From Ketobacter alkanivorans (GTDB taxonomy: Bacteria; Pseudomonadota; Gammaproteobacteria; Pseudomonadales; Ketobacteraceae): DNA of 64,000 nt. Below the pieces are notes generated by a model, which ran no database searches, was not told where the DNA came from, and was given only the letters and a program-made list of their open reading frames with translations. Where the stretch lies: contig NZ_CP022684.1 of assembly GCF_002863865.1 (NCBI RefSeq), positions 4,531,990 to 4,595,989 on the forward strand. The letters run 5' to 3'. Below, one piece after another: positions 32,374 to 41,579 of this stretch (its first letter is position 1; the number at the start of each line of letters is the position of its first letter). The translations under genes and the position numbers were made by a program.

Positions 32374-33981
32374 TCACGACAGCAAAGACAGCACCTGTTG
32401 TGATAGCGCATTGGCTTGTGCCTGTAATGCCAGCCCGGCCTGTCGCTTGATTTGTTGCTTGGACAATTCAGTTATCTGCGCAGCAAAATCTGTATCTGCG
32501 ATGCGAGAGCGAGCTGCCGTCTGTGATTCAGATACAGAAGACAGGTTGCGTATATTGGATTCAAAGCGGCTTTGGATAGCACCTAACGATGCTCGATAGC
32601 TGTCAATTCTATTAAGGGCCGCGTCTACGGTATCCACGGATGCCTGAGCCTGTTCAGCGGTGTTGACGCTGATGTTCGCCAACGTACCTGTGGCTTGCAC
32701 GTTCTCTTGCTGCAAAGAATCCAAGCCTGCTTGGGCTTGGTCTGAACCGGAAAACGTCAGAGTATCTTCACCACTTATAGTAACCTCGCCGCTGATGCGT
32801 AAGTCCTGAAACGCGTCGCTAAAGCGGTTTTCCGAGCCGCCAAAGATTCGGTTGCTGACAGCCGTCGAAGAGGTGCTCACGATAACGTCACGACCATCTT
32901 CTGCACTTAAGATCAGTTCACCTTGATCATTGGTGGAGGCCGTCACCCCGGTGACATCGCTCCTGGCGTTAATGGCGTCGGTCAGGCTTCCATCGGCATC
33001 ATTTGTGTTGAAACTTACCGGGCCAATATCAACACCATTGATGGTTAGGTCGCCACTGATTAACGCGCCGGAGGCTACGTTGGTTGCCGCGTTGTTGTTC
33101 ACGGTGCCGCTGTAATCACTGCTTTGAACTGCACTGGCATTGAACTCGGTACGAGCGCTGGCGTAAACATTATCAAGCCCCGAGCCTTCGGTTTCCCGCA
33201 CGGCGTTAACACGTTCTGCTATTGATTTTGCCAGGCCTGATCCGTAACTGAGGCTATTGCGGTCGGTTAACTCTGAGGTGGCCTGCACAGTGTTGATGGC
33301 ACCACCAAACGCATCATCTGCAATGTTTACGGCATCTTCACTGCCAACGCTGATACCCAAGTCGGTAACGGCAGCGGTATCTGCATCCCCCTCCTGAATG
33401 CCCTGACTGCCGGCATCGCCACTGCCCAGTTCAGCACGGCTGCCCGTGGATTGAACCTCTCCCGGCAGACCTCCCAACGCCGAACTGCGCGCATCAAAAC
33501 CACGGATGGAAACGCTTTCTCCGGCATTGGGGCCAATCTGAAATGACTGACTGCCCAGGGAGCCATCCAGCACTTTCTTGCCATTGAAGCTGGTTGTTTC
33601 TGCAATTCGATCGACTTCACTTGAGAGCTGATCGATTTCTTTTTGAATAGCGCCACGATCCGAGGCCGAAAGCGTGCCGTTTGCGGCCTGTAAAGAAAGG
33701 TCACGAATACGTTGCAAGGCACTGGTGGTTTCTTCTAATGCGCTTTCTGTGGTTTGTGCGTACGAGATACCGTCATTTGCATTGCGGCTGGCAGTATTCA
33801 GCCCATTGATCTGAGCACTGAAACGGTTAGCGATAGCCAGCCCCGCGGCGTCATCCCGAGCGCTGTTGATGCGTCTGCCTGAAGCTACTTTTTCCAGAAT
33901 CTGATTGAGGTTGGTTTGAGTCTGGCTCAGTTGGCGCAGCCCCACCAGCGACGACAGGTTAGAGTTGATGTTCTGCGGCAT
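32374..33981 (-). CDS. fliC: Flagellin
   Basis: A 535-aa flagellar filament subunit. The N-terminal D0/D1 region (SLVGLRQLSQTQTNLNQILEKVASGRRINSARDDAAGLAIANRFSAQINGL) and the C-terminal helices (DTDFAAQITELSKQQIKRQAGLALQAQANALSQQVLSLLS) are canonical. The Ala/Ser/Asp-rich middle (about residues 170-440) is the variable surface region. GAGGAGGAC gives a strong ribosome binding site. No flagellar assembly gene is adjacent and no convincing sigma-28 promoter is seen in the 70 bp upstream, so the promoter may lie inside the neighbouring methyltransferase gene. Confidence 0.96.
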   Translation of the reverse strand: MPQNINSNLSSLVGLRQLSQTQTNLNQILEKVASGRRINSARDDAAGLAIANRFSAQINGLNTASRNANDGISYAQTTESALEETTSALQRIRDLSLQAANGTLSASDRGAIQKEIDQLSSEVDRIAETTSFNGKKVLDGSLGSQSFQIGPNAGESVSIRGFDARSSALGGLPGEVQSTGSRAELGSGDAGSQGIQEGDADTAAVTDLGISVGSEDAVNIADDAFGGAINTVQATSELTDRNSLSYGSGLAKSIAERVNAVRETEGSGLDNVYASARTEFNASAVQSSDYSGTVNNNAATNVASGALISGDLTINGVDIGPVSFNTNDADGSLTDAINARSDVTGVTASTNDQGELILSAEDGRDVIVSTSSTAVSNRIFGGSENRFSDAFQDLRISGEVTISGEDTLTFSGSDQAQAGLDSLQQENVQATGTLANISVNTAEQAQASVDTVDAALNRIDSYRASLGAIQSRFESNIRNLSSVSESQTAARSRIADTDFAAQITELSKQQIKRQAGLALQAQANALSQQVLSLLS

Positions 33982-34051
33982 GGCATAGTCCTCCTCAACG
34001 GTAAACTATACTCCTGTCGAAAATGTATGAATATTAATCAATTTAGGCTGT

Positions 34052-34804
34052 TTAGACCGATTTCTTCCCAACGTAAAGGATTAAAGGCCAATAGATTTCT
34101 TGGGTCGCTTTACTGTCTCCCCATGCGGATTCAATTGCTTTGAAATGAGTTTCAACTGGGTTATGGCCCAGGTGTTTCTCATACTGTTTCACAGCAGACC
34201 AGGTATTGAGATAGCCGATCAAATGGGAAAGCTGCCAGCGGGCGCGCATGAAGAATTCCGGGGCCGGTTCCCGCGCATAGGGGAACGCAATGCGGGTGTA
34301 ACCGTTGTCCAGTAACGCGCGCTCAGGCGGCCAGTATGGGCCCACAACGTTGCTGTGAAAATCTTCTATCACAGCATCCAACGCCGTATCGGTATACAGC
34401 AATTGATAGCCCCACACTGCCAGTACACCCTGAGGCTTAAGTACACGATCTACTTCTGCAAAAAAGTCAGGATGTCGAAACCAGTGAATCGCCTGGGCAA
34501 CGGTTACCAAATCCACACTGTTGTCAGCGCTCTGTATCTGCTCAGCGGGGGATACGTGATAGGTTACGTTAGCCGTAGGGATGGCGTGCTCAACCTGGGT
34601 GGCACTGGCATCGCTCGCCCGCACATGTTCGAACTGTTGGGCAAGTTGTCTTGATGCTTGCCCATTGCCGCAGCCTACATCGAATGCAAGTTGAGTTGAC
34701 GGTGCGATGGTCGCAAGGTATTGATACAGCGCTTCCGGATACTGGGGCCGGAAGCGCTTGTAGTCATCAGATGCGGTTGAGAAATAATCTTTGAATTCAG
34801 CCAT
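34052..34804 (-). CDS. Class I SAM-dependent methyltransferase
   Basis: A 250-aa methyltransferase with the SAM-binding motif I FDVGCGNGQASRQLA (about residues 40-54), ASDASATQ and VSPAEQIQSADNSVDLVTVAQAIHWF. The last segment is typical of Methyltransf_11 proteins related to small-molecule carboxyl or trans-aconitate methyltransferases. The substrate cannot be predicted. It lies between tpx and flagellin on the same strand, 19 bp downstream of tpx. A link to flagellin is not implied by the sequence. Confidence 0.85.
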   Translation of the reverse strand: MAEFKDYFSTASDDYKRFRPQYPEALYQYLATIAPSTQLAFDVGCGNGQASRQLAQQFEHVRASDASATQVEHAIPTANVTYHVSPAEQIQSADNSVDLVTVAQAIHWFRHPDFFAEVDRVLKPQGVLAVWGYQLLYTDTALDAVIEDFHSNVVGPYWPPERALLDNGYTRIAFPYAREPAPEFFMRARWQLSHLIGYLNTWSAVKQYEKHLGHNPVETHFKAIESAWGDSKATQEIYWPLILYVGKKSV

Positions 34805-34823
34805 ATCAGTTCGGATTGTGAAT

Positions 34824-35318
34824 TTACAGTACCGCTAATGCCGCGTCGTAATCGGGCTCATCGGCAATTTCCGCAACTTGCTCAGCATGTAGCACCTTGC
34901 CGTTCTCATCAACCACCACGACTGCACGAGACAGTAAGCCAGTTAAAGGGCCGGTTTTAAGTGTTACGCCGTAATCATCACCAAAAGTGGAGCGGAAGCT
35001 GGAACCCACTTTTACATTTTCAATGCCTTCAGCGCCACAAAAGCGAGTCATGGCGAACGGCAGATCTGCCGCGATGCAAACTACCACAGTGTTGTCCAAA
35101 GCGGCGGCTTTTTGATTGAAGGTGCGAACAGACGTTGCGCAGGTAGGTGTGTCGATAGATGGAAAAATGTTCAAAATAACGCGCTTGCCCTGCAGTGAAT
35201 CGGAAGTGAGATCTGACAGATCCCCCTGTACCAAGTTGTACTGAGGCGCTTGTGTACCTGCTGCAGGCAATTCACCTACGGTTTCGTTGGGGTTGCCACC
35301 TAGTGTTACCGTTGCCAT
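34824..35318 (-). CDS. tpx: Thiol peroxidase Tpx
   Basis: A 164-aa atypical two-Cys peroxiredoxin that reduces hydrogen and lipid peroxides using thioredoxin. The peroxidatic Cys is C60 in FPSIDTPTCATS and the resolving Cys is C94 in MTRFCGAEG. Other family segments are GELPAAGTQAPQYNLV and LLSRAVVVVDENGKVLH. Length and spacing are normal. AAGGA precedes the ATG. The 225-bp region separating it from rluF shows no clear OxyR-type site. Confidence 0.97.
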   Translation of the reverse strand: MATVTLGGNPNETVGELPAAGTQAPQYNLVQGDLSDLTSDSLQGKRVILNIFPSIDTPTCATSVRTFNQKAAALDNTVVVCIAADLPFAMTRFCGAEGIENVKVGSSFRSTFGDDYGVTLKTGPLTGLLSRAVVVVDENGKVLHAEQVAEIADEPDYDAALAVL

Positions 35319-35543
35319 ATCTAATTCCTTGTTAATGTTGTGGTTTATGCCGTTGCGCTGTCCAGCGCCGAATTAACGCCGGTAATAATATCATCTTCAC
35401 TGCCAATATTAATGCTTAAACAAATGATTCAACATGCATTGCTGCGTGTATTCCATAACTTTTGATTGTTTGGATGGGGTGAATGGGGAAGAATATTAGC
35501 TGTACCATAAACACCTCTGCCGTAATAGGAAAGTAATTCATCA

Positions 35544-36485
35544 ATGCCAGTCGATTCGTCAACCCGCCTCAATAAATTCATCAGTGATAGTGGTATGTGC
35601 TCCCGTCGCGATGCCGACCGATATATTGAGCAAGGCAATGTATTTGTCAACGGCAAGCGGGCGAAAGTGGGGGATCGCGTATTTCCGAAAGATCAGGTGA
35701 AAGTAAATGGCCAGTTGATCGAAGCCCCCGATGCTGATGATTTGATCTTTATTGCGCTTAACAAGCCGGTGGGTATTGTCAGCACCACAGAACACGCCGA
35801 AAAAAGTAACATCGTGGATTTTGTGAATCACACCACGCGCATTTTTCCTATTGGTCGTTTGGACAAAGATTCCCAGGGCCTGATTTTTCTCACCAACGAA
35901 GGCGATCTGGTTAATAAAATTTTGCGAGCAGGTAACAATCATGAAAAAGAATACCTGGTAACCGTGAACAAACCTATTACGGACGCTTTTATTGAGGGCA
36001 TGGCTAAAGGCGTGCCTATGCTGGGCGTAGTCACTAAAAAGTGCAAAATTGTCAAAGAGTCCACTTTCGTATTTCGTATCACATTAATTCAAGGATTAAA
36101 CCGCCAGATCCGGCGTATGTGTGAACACTTTAAATATGAAGTGACGAAGTTAGAGCGCGTGCGCATTATGAACGTCAGTCTAAAAGGATTGCCGGTGGGT
36201 GAGTGGCGTGATCTGAATGATGATGAGCTGTCTGGCCTGTTCAAGATGATCGAGCATTCCTCTTCAGAAGCGCCATCTTCGAAAAAAAATACCACTGCCA
36301 AAAAAGTGCCAGCCAAAAAAGCCGCAGCTAAAAAAGTACCAGGCAAGAAGACATCTACCCGACAGGGTCAAAAGCCGAAAACCCAGGCTCATCCCAAAGC
36401 GAAAGCAAGAGGGGGTCGAGATGAAGGTGCTAGAAATGCCCCCCGTCAGAAGTCAGGCCCGAAAGGCCGAAACAAGAGGAAATAG
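35544..36485 (+). CDS. rluF: 23S rRNA pseudouridine synthase RluF
   Basis: A 313-aa enzyme forming pseudouridine 2604 in 23S rRNA. The S4 RNA-binding domain (RLNKFISDSGMCSRRDADRYIEQGNVFVNGK) is at residues 8-65. The catalytic Asp is D107 in FPIGRLDKDSQGL. The RIMNVSLKGLPVGEWRDL segment matches E. coli RluF. The last 75 residues form a very basic Lys/Ala/Pro-rich tail with AKKVPAKKAAAKKVPGKK repeats, like histone H1-type tails. E. coli RluF has a shorter basic tail. It probably adds nonspecific RNA affinity. Confidence 0.95.
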   Translation: MPVDSSTRLNKFISDSGMCSRRDADRYIEQGNVFVNGKRAKVGDRVFPKDQVKVNGQLIEAPDADDLIFIALNKPVGIVSTTEHAEKSNIVDFVNHTTRIFPIGRLDKDSQGLIFLTNEGDLVNKILRAGNNHEKEYLVTVNKPITDAFIEGMAKGVPMLGVVTKKCKIVKESTFVFRITLIQGLNRQIRRMCEHFKYEVTKLERVRIMNVSLKGLPVGEWRDLNDDELSGLFKMIEHSSSEAPSSKKNTTAKKVPAKKAAAKKVPGKKTSTRQGQKPKTQAHPKAKARGGRDEGARNAPRQKSGPKGRNKRK

Positions 36486-36645
36486 GTTTAACGAATTCGT
36501 TTCCCTATAAGCCTTACAGCGCTATAAAAATACAGTCTCCATTGAATGGTTGTACTAAGCTGGTTACAGAGCCTGGCCTATATTTCGATTGTGGGCACGC
36601 CTCAAAAGCGTTATTAATGGTAACCGCACATTGGAGGCAATCAGT

Positions 36646-37761
36646 TTGTATACTAATAATAAGAACAATGAAAATAGCTGGCTGAACCGTCTGACCACCA
36701 TCACGGACATGTTCGCATTCCCCCTTAAAACTTCCCATTATGTTGAATTAGTAAATCCTCTGTGGACCACACATAAGATGCAGGCCCAAGTGGTTGAGGT
36801 TTGGGATGAAACCAAAGATTCGCGCACTATCACCCTGAAAGCAGGTGCCAACTGGCGAAAACACAGAGCAGGTCAGCATGTTCGAGTGGGTATATCGGTG
36901 GATGGTCGGCAATATACACGCACCTATACCATATCGTCGCCTCCTGAGCGTGATGACGGATGTTTTACCATTACGGTTAAAGTTATTGATGGCGGACGTA
37001 TATCACGCCATATCGTGCGCAATCTTAAAGTGGGAGATTACATTCCAGTAGGTTTGCCGCAAGGTGATTTCTACTTGCCGGATGCTTCTCCGATTCAACC
37101 GCTGTTTATTACAGCAGGTAGTGGAATTACGCCTGCAATGAGTATGTTGCGCAGCTTGATTGCTCAACAGCGTTTACCCGATTCTGTTCATATCCATTTT
37201 GCTCCCAATGAATTTGATGTGATTTTCGCAAGAGAGTTACGACAAATGAGCATCCAGCAGAAGTACTATCATCTGCACGAGGTACACACTCGCGATTTCG
37301 GTGAGGATAAGCAGACCAAAGCTTACTTCAATCTTGATCAGCTGCAGCGTTTCTGCCCTGACTGGAAAGAGCGTGACTGCTATGCCTGCGGCCCAGCGTC
37401 GCTATTATCTTCGTTGGAAAAGGTGTGGGGTGAGGCTGGTCTATCCAACAAACTGCATATCGAGCGTTTTCTTGCGGAATTTGCAGAGGTGCCCAGCGAT
37501 GCAGTGGGCGGTAAAGTACGTTTTGCTAAGAGTGGCATTGAAGTTGAGGCGGACAGCGAGACCAACTTGCTGCGCATCGCAGAAGATGCAGGGATGAACC
37601 CACCCCATGGTTGTCGTATGGGTATCTGTCACACCTGTAACACCAAGTTGAAATCAGGTTGTGTACGTGATCTACGTACCGGAGAGTTGCTGAACGAAGT
37701 TGGCGCTATTGTGCAAACCTGCGTTTGTGCCACGGCTGGTGATTGTGAACTCGACCTTTAA
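36646..37761 (+). CDS. Ferredoxin reductase-type electron donor for the desaturase
   Basis: A 371-aa flavo-iron-sulfur reductase. An FAD domain (about residues 55-145, RQYTRTYTISSPPE), an NAD(P)H domain (FITAGSGITPAMSMLRSL, CYACGPASLL) and a C-terminal plant-type [2Fe-2S] domain (GCRMGICHTCNTKLKSGCVRD...TCVCA) are present in that order. The start is TTG at 36646 with GGAGG nine bases upstream; the longer reading from 36589 has no ribosome binding site. It sits 18 bp upstream of a membrane desaturase gene. The pair parallels DesC/DesB of Pseudomonas, where the reductase supplies electrons for fatty-acyl desaturation. No desT-like repressor is adjacent. Confidence 0.9.
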   Translation: MYTNNKNNENSWLNRLTTITDMFAFPLKTSHYVELVNPLWTTHKMQAQVVEVWDETKDSRTITLKAGANWRKHRAGQHVRVGISVDGRQYTRTYTISSPPERDDGCFTITVKVIDGGRISRHIVRNLKVGDYIPVGLPQGDFYLPDASPIQPLFITAGSGITPAMSMLRSLIAQQRLPDSVHIHFAPNEFDVIFARELRQMSIQQKYYHLHEVHTRDFGEDKQTKAYFNLDQLQRFCPDWKERDCYACGPASLLSSLEKVWGEAGLSNKLHIERFLAEFAEVPSDAVGGKVRFAKSGIEVEADSETNLLRIAEDAGMNPPHGCRMGICHTCNTKLKSGCVRDLRTGELLNEVGAIVQTCVCATAGDCELDL

Positions 37762-37779
37762 TAATAAACGAGACTGATT

Positions 37780-38967
37780 ATGCCTACTGCAAAGCCCTTA
37801 CCCGTAAACCTAAGTAATGATCAGATCGATGAATTTGGTCGTGAGATGGATGCCATTTATGAGGAAACACTGGCCTCCCGCGGGGAAAAAGATCGACTGT
37901 ATATTTTGCGTTTGATCCGTACCCAACGCAGCATGGCCCTTGGCGGACGTATCCTTATATATCTTGGCTTGCTTTTTCTGCCTGCGTTTTCTCATGCTTT
38001 AGCCAGTTGGGGCAGCGCACTGATTGTGATGACGTTGGGCGTAGTGTTGCTCGGAATCGCTAAGATATTGGAGAACATGGAGATTGCCCATAACGTGCTG
38101 CACGCACAATGGGATTGGATGAAAGATCCGGAAATTCAATCCAACACTTGGGAATGGGATAATATGAGCCCGTCTGATCGTTGGATGCATTCTCACAATG
38201 TGGTTCATCATACTTGGACCAATGTAGTGGGAAAGGATCTTGATGTCGGCTATGGCATTATGCGGGTTACCCCCATGCAGGAATGGGAACCGAAATTTCT
38301 CATGCAACCAATATGGTTTGTGCTGTTGATGCTGTTATTTGAGGAAGGTGTCGCGTTGCATGAGCAGGTTATAATTGATGTGGTTGAAGGTAAAAAGGAT
38401 TCCAAAGAATTACGTCCTATTATGAAGCACATTGGTCGTAAGGTATGGGGGCAGGTTCGTAAGGATTATATTATGTGGCCCCTTGCGGCTGCGCTGATGG
38501 CATTGCCAGCAGCGATGTTTGTGTCTGTTTCCCCGATCAGTATTTTTCTACTGGTAGCTGTCGCTAACGGGGTTGCCAATATCATTCGCAATGTGTGGGC
38601 GTTCATCATCATATTTTGCGGCCATTTTCCTGAGGGTGTCTACAGCTTCACCCCTGATCAGGTAGAGGGCGAATCCAAGGGGCAGTGGTATCTGCGTCAG
38701 TTGTTGGGCTCTGCCAATATTCAGGGTGGCCCTCTGTTCCACGTACTGTCTGGAAATCTAAGCCATCAGATCGAGCACCATCTGTTTCCGGATCTTTGCA
38801 GCAACCGCTACCCTGAACTATCGCCTCGCATTCAGGCGCTTGCAGCCCGCTATGGATTGCCTTACAACACAGCTTCGATATGGCGGCAGTTTGGCACCAC
38901 TTGGCGTAATAATCTTCGATTGGCGTTACCTGGCGGCAAGATGCCACCGAAAGTTGCAACGGTGTGA
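37780..38967 (+). CDS. Membrane fatty-acid (acyl-CoA) desaturase
   Basis: A 395-aa di-iron membrane desaturase. The three His clusters are HNVLH, HSHNVVHH and HQIEHH (in LSHQIEHHLFPDL). At least four hydrophobic segments surround them (ILIYLGLLFLPAFSHALA, ALIVMTLGVVLLGIA, PIWFVLLMLLFEEGVAL, AALMALPAAMFVSVSPISIFLLVAVANG). It probably introduces a double bond into an acyl-CoA or acyl-lipid chain, using the upstream reductase. An intrinsic terminator follows. The position of desaturation cannot be read from sequence. Confidence 0.92.
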   Translation: MPTAKPLPVNLSNDQIDEFGREMDAIYEETLASRGEKDRLYILRLIRTQRSMALGGRILIYLGLLFLPAFSHALASWGSALIVMTLGVVLLGIAKILENMEIAHNVLHAQWDWMKDPEIQSNTWEWDNMSPSDRWMHSHNVVHHTWTNVVGKDLDVGYGIMRVTPMQEWEPKFLMQPIWFVLLMLLFEEGVALHEQVIIDVVEGKKDSKELRPIMKHIGRKVWGQVRKDYIMWPLAAALMALPAAMFVSVSPISIFLLVAVANGVANIIRNVWAFIIIFCGHFPEGVYSFTPDQVEGESKGQWYLRQLLGSANIQGGPLFHVLSGNLSHQIEHHLFPDLCSNRYPELSPRIQALAARYGLPYNTASIWRQFGTTWRNNLRLALPGGKMPPKVATV

Positions 38968-38995
38968 AAGGTTAGCCACAGTTTTTTTCGATAAC

Positions 38996-39033
38996 AAAAA
39001 AGGGGTGGGCTGTGAGACGCCCACCCCTTTTTT
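38996..39033. terminator. Bidirectional intrinsic terminator
   Basis: A6 + GGGGTGGGC (38996-39010) and GCCCACCCC + T6 (39019-39033) form a 15-bp perfect stem around an 8-nt loop. The A and T tracts make it functional in both directions, between the convergent desaturase and SDR genes. Confidence 0.93.
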
Positions 39034-39047
39034 ATCGGCCACATATT

Positions 39048-40448
39048 TTATGCTTTGGCGAACAGTCGCTTTAACAGGCCAGGTTTCTTTTGGGCATCCA
39101 GCTCTGCTTGTTGTGCACTTTGTTGTTTGGCCAGATCAGATTTTTCGCCAAACACTGGGCTGCCCATAAACGCGCAATCCATTACCGTTTTGCCCATCAA
39201 GGTACCAACAACTTTACCTTGGAGTTTTTGGTCTTTATCGACCTGGCCAGTATAGGTGAGCGTCATCGGCACAGGTTTGGTCAGCTTGCACTTCCAAACC
39301 AAAGCATCACCGTTCTCGATCTTGCCATCCAACACGATCTGATTGCCGTGTTCTTCATTGAGCACATGGCCTTTAATTACTCCGCCGGATGATTTCAGTA
39401 CCAAACGACTGAACTGATCGCCCACCGGTGATTTAATGGTGATATCCCATACGTTATCAACGGTGTCGATAGGAACGGCTTCAATCGGCCCTAATTCTGC
39501 CTGCGTGGCTGTCATGTCGTAGAACATCTGGCATTCGTCATCGGAAAAACCAAGGTTCTTCAAATCATCGAAAGTTGACTTGAATATTTTCAGTTTGCTG
39601 GTGTCGTCGACCATCAGGTTCTGCATCTGCGTCTCCACAGACTCAATGCTCATGTCTACGGACACAGCATCACTTGATGCCAATACAATGCGAGAGAATT
39701 TGCCTCCGCCAATGGAAAAAATTTCTCGTGAGACGTCGCTTTTCTCATGGCAGAGATAGGCCACAACGGGCGCCAGCTTCTCTGGTTGGAAGTCTTGTTC
39801 TAAGTGATCACGGAAATCACCTTGTGGCAGCAGTGCGGACAGCCGTGTAAAGGCTGCCGGCATAATGACATTCACATTGATATTGTGGTCGGCACCTAGC
39901 AAGCCTGCATTCCGGGATAAGCCAATGAGAGCGGACTTCATGGAGGGGTAGGTGATCTGAGGGCTGAAACCCAACACGGAATCAGATGCAGTGTTAATTA
40001 TGCGACCGAATTTTTGTTTAACCATGTGTGGCCAGGCCGCGCGCATAGTATTGATGGCGCCCATGACGTGAACGCCAAGGTGTAGATCCACTTCTTCGCG
40101 GTCTACCTCGGGAAACACCGAGGTGCTGGCGATGCCTGCGTTGTTGATGATGATGTCGATGCGCCCCCATTTCTGTATGGCGGCATCCACCATGCGTTGC
40201 GCGTTTTTGAATTCGGATATGTCATGGCCGTCTGCCATGGCTTTGCCTTTTCCCAGGTTGTTTATTTTAGTAGCGGCAGCATCGGCCACTTTAGAGCTGG
40301 GTTTGCCATCATAGCCGAAGGTGCCGCCACCCAGATCGTTAACAATCACATTAGCACCCAGCTCCGCCAGATATTGAGCATAGGCATAGCCCAAGCCACC
40401 GCCTGCACCTGTCACGATGGCTACCTTGCCTTTGAAATCAAATGCCAT
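39048..40448 (-). CDS. Short-chain dehydrogenase with C-terminal beta-rich domain
   Basis: A 466-aa NAD(P)-dependent SDR. The cofactor motif TGAGGGLG (about residues 13-20), NNAG, a Ser in INTASDS and YPSMK (Y167, K171) complete the catalytic set. The N-terminal 290 residues resemble the hydroxyacyl-CoA dehydrogenase part of peroxisomal multifunctional enzyme 2. Residues about 340-440 form a Gly-rich beta domain (GHVLNEEHGNQIVLDG, TYTGQVDKDQKLQGKVVG) that I cannot name. A basic tail ends LLKRLFAKA. The start is placed at 40448 with CGGGAGAG upstream. It diverges from an epoxide hydrolase across a palindrome. Confidence 0.87.
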   Translation of the reverse strand: MAFDFKGKVAIVTGAGGGLGYAYAQYLAELGANVIVNDLGGGTFGYDGKPSSKVADAAATKINNLGKGKAMADGHDISEFKNAQRMVDAAIQKWGRIDIIINNAGIASTSVFPEVDREEVDLHLGVHVMGAINTMRAAWPHMVKQKFGRIINTASDSVLGFSPQITYPSMKSALIGLSRNAGLLGADHNINVNVIMPAAFTRLSALLPQGDFRDHLEQDFQPEKLAPVVAYLCHEKSDVSREIFSIGGGKFSRIVLASSDAVSVDMSIESVETQMQNLMVDDTSKLKIFKSTFDDLKNLGFSDDECQMFYDMTATQAELGPIEAVPIDTVDNVWDITIKSPVGDQFSRLVLKSSGGVIKGHVLNEEHGNQIVLDGKIENGDALVWKCKLTKPVPMTLTYTGQVDKDQKLQGKVVGTLMGKTVMDCAFMGSPVFGEKSDLAKQQSAQQAELDAQKKPGLLKRLFAKA

Positions 40449-40522
40449 TCTGTTCTCTCCCGGTCTGTACTTGTTTTGAATTTGTTGTTTTGGATTGTTG
40501 TTTTGTGAATCGATAGTCACTA

Positions 40523-40537
40523 GTATACGATGTATAC
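40523..40537. promoter_or_regulatory. GTATAC-GAT-GTATAC palindromic operator candidate
   Basis: Two GTATAC palindromes separated by 3 bp lie in the 150-bp region between the divergent SDR and epoxide hydrolase genes. The extended form TAGTATACGATGTATACCA resembles operators of GntR/FadR-family regulators (TNGTATACNA-like). No regulator gene is adjacent. Confidence 0.5.
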
Positions 40538-40598
40538 CAAAAAAGAACAGCCCTGAAATTTAATTATAAAAAACAAAGGATTAGGTTGGAGATGTGCG

Positions 40599-41579
40599 AT
40601 GCCAGACTTTAATAAGCCGGAAATGATTGCAGTGAACGATATTCAGTTAGCCGTTTACGAGGCTCGTCCAGAAGGCCCTGCGAAACCCTGGCCGGTGATT
40701 CTTTGTCATGGGATGCCCGAGCTTGCGTACTCCTGGCGTTATCAGTTTAAGCCGTTGACCGAGGCGGGGTTTCACGTGCTTGCACCGGATATGCGTGGAG
40801 TGGGGCATTCATCCGTTCTGAAAAATAAATCTGATTACACTCTGGGTAAGCGATTGGAGGATATGTGCGGCCTGCTGGATCATTTTGGCTACGAGCAGGC
40901 CATCTTCATTGGCCATGATTTTGGCGGAACCATTGTTTGGGGTATGGGGTTGTATCATCAGAATAGGGTCAAGGCCTTGTGTGCCTGTAATTCTCCTTTC
41001 GCTGATATGCCGATGAATCCCCTGGATTTATACAACCAATTGTATGGCCCCAATAACTATTTCGCTTACTTCCAAACACAGGAGTGCGAAAACAAATTCA
41101 ATGAAGATCCCGCACGTACGTTTCGATTTTATGTTCGCCGTGATTTGGGGCAGGGTACTAACTTGTCTCGCAGCCGTGCACACGATCCCGAAAGCATCGG
41201 ACACGTTCACTGGATTCATGATGATGAGAGCACTTGGCCAGGAGAAGTGATTCTGGCAGATGAAGATTTGGACTATTACGCCAGCGCCTATGCGAAAACC
41301 GGTTTTGGTGGAGCACTTAACTGGTACCGTTGCCTGCCGTTAGACTATGAGTACCAAAAACAAGTGTACCCCAATGGCCTGCCAAAAATTGAAGTACCGG
41401 TATTGGCGATTGGTTCGGATCTGGATTTTATCGCTGCCCATCATTTTTATGATTTATTGGACGGTTACTGCAGTGATTGGCGGAAAGTAGTGATTGAAAA
41501 TGCCGGACATTGGACTCAGCAAGAGCAGCCGGATGCGTTGAATGATGTGTTGGTGGAGTGGTTGCAGTCGCTTAAGTGA
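40599..41579 (+). CDS. Epoxide hydrolase-type alpha/beta hydrolase
   Basis: A 326-aa alpha/beta hydrolase. The oxyanion motif HGMPE (37-41) and nucleophile Asp D107 in IGHDFGG fit epoxide hydrolases. GALNWYR supplies a lid Tyr, and the catalytic His is in NAGHWTQQEQP. The use of Asp rather than Ser points to epoxide or haloalkane chemistry. No signal peptide is present. It diverges from an SDR gene. A shared operator suggests the two act in one pathway on a common hydrophobic substrate (inference). Its 3' end overlaps the convergent reductase gene by 8 bp. Confidence 0.88.
   Translation: MPDFNKPEMIAVNDIQLAVYEARPEGPAKPWPVILCHGMPELAYSWRYQFKPLTEAGFHVLAPDMRGVGHSSVLKNKSDYTLGKRLEDMCGLLDHFGYEQAIFIGHDFGGTIVWGMGLYHQNRVKALCACNSPFADMPMNPLDLYNQLYGPNNYFAYFQTQECENKFNEDPARTFRFYVRRDLGQGTNLSRSRAHDPESIGHVHWIHDDESTWPGEVILADEDLDYYASAYAKTGFGGALNWYRCLPLDYEYQKQVYPNGLPKIEVPVLAIGSDLDFIAAHHFYDLLDGYCSDWRKVVIENAGHWTQQEQPDALNDVLVEWLQSLK

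Noticed and set aside
34028..34041. TGAATATTAATCAA, an FNR-like sequence upstream of flagellin
   Set aside because: It matches only 8 of 10 defined positions, lies in AT-rich sequence, and has no matching -10 at the right spacing.
36490..36501. Perfect palindrome AACGAATTCGTT just after rluF
   Set aside because: A 12-bp palindrome without a loop is expected by chance in 64 kb, and it is 145 bp from the next start codon with no similarity to known desaturase operators.
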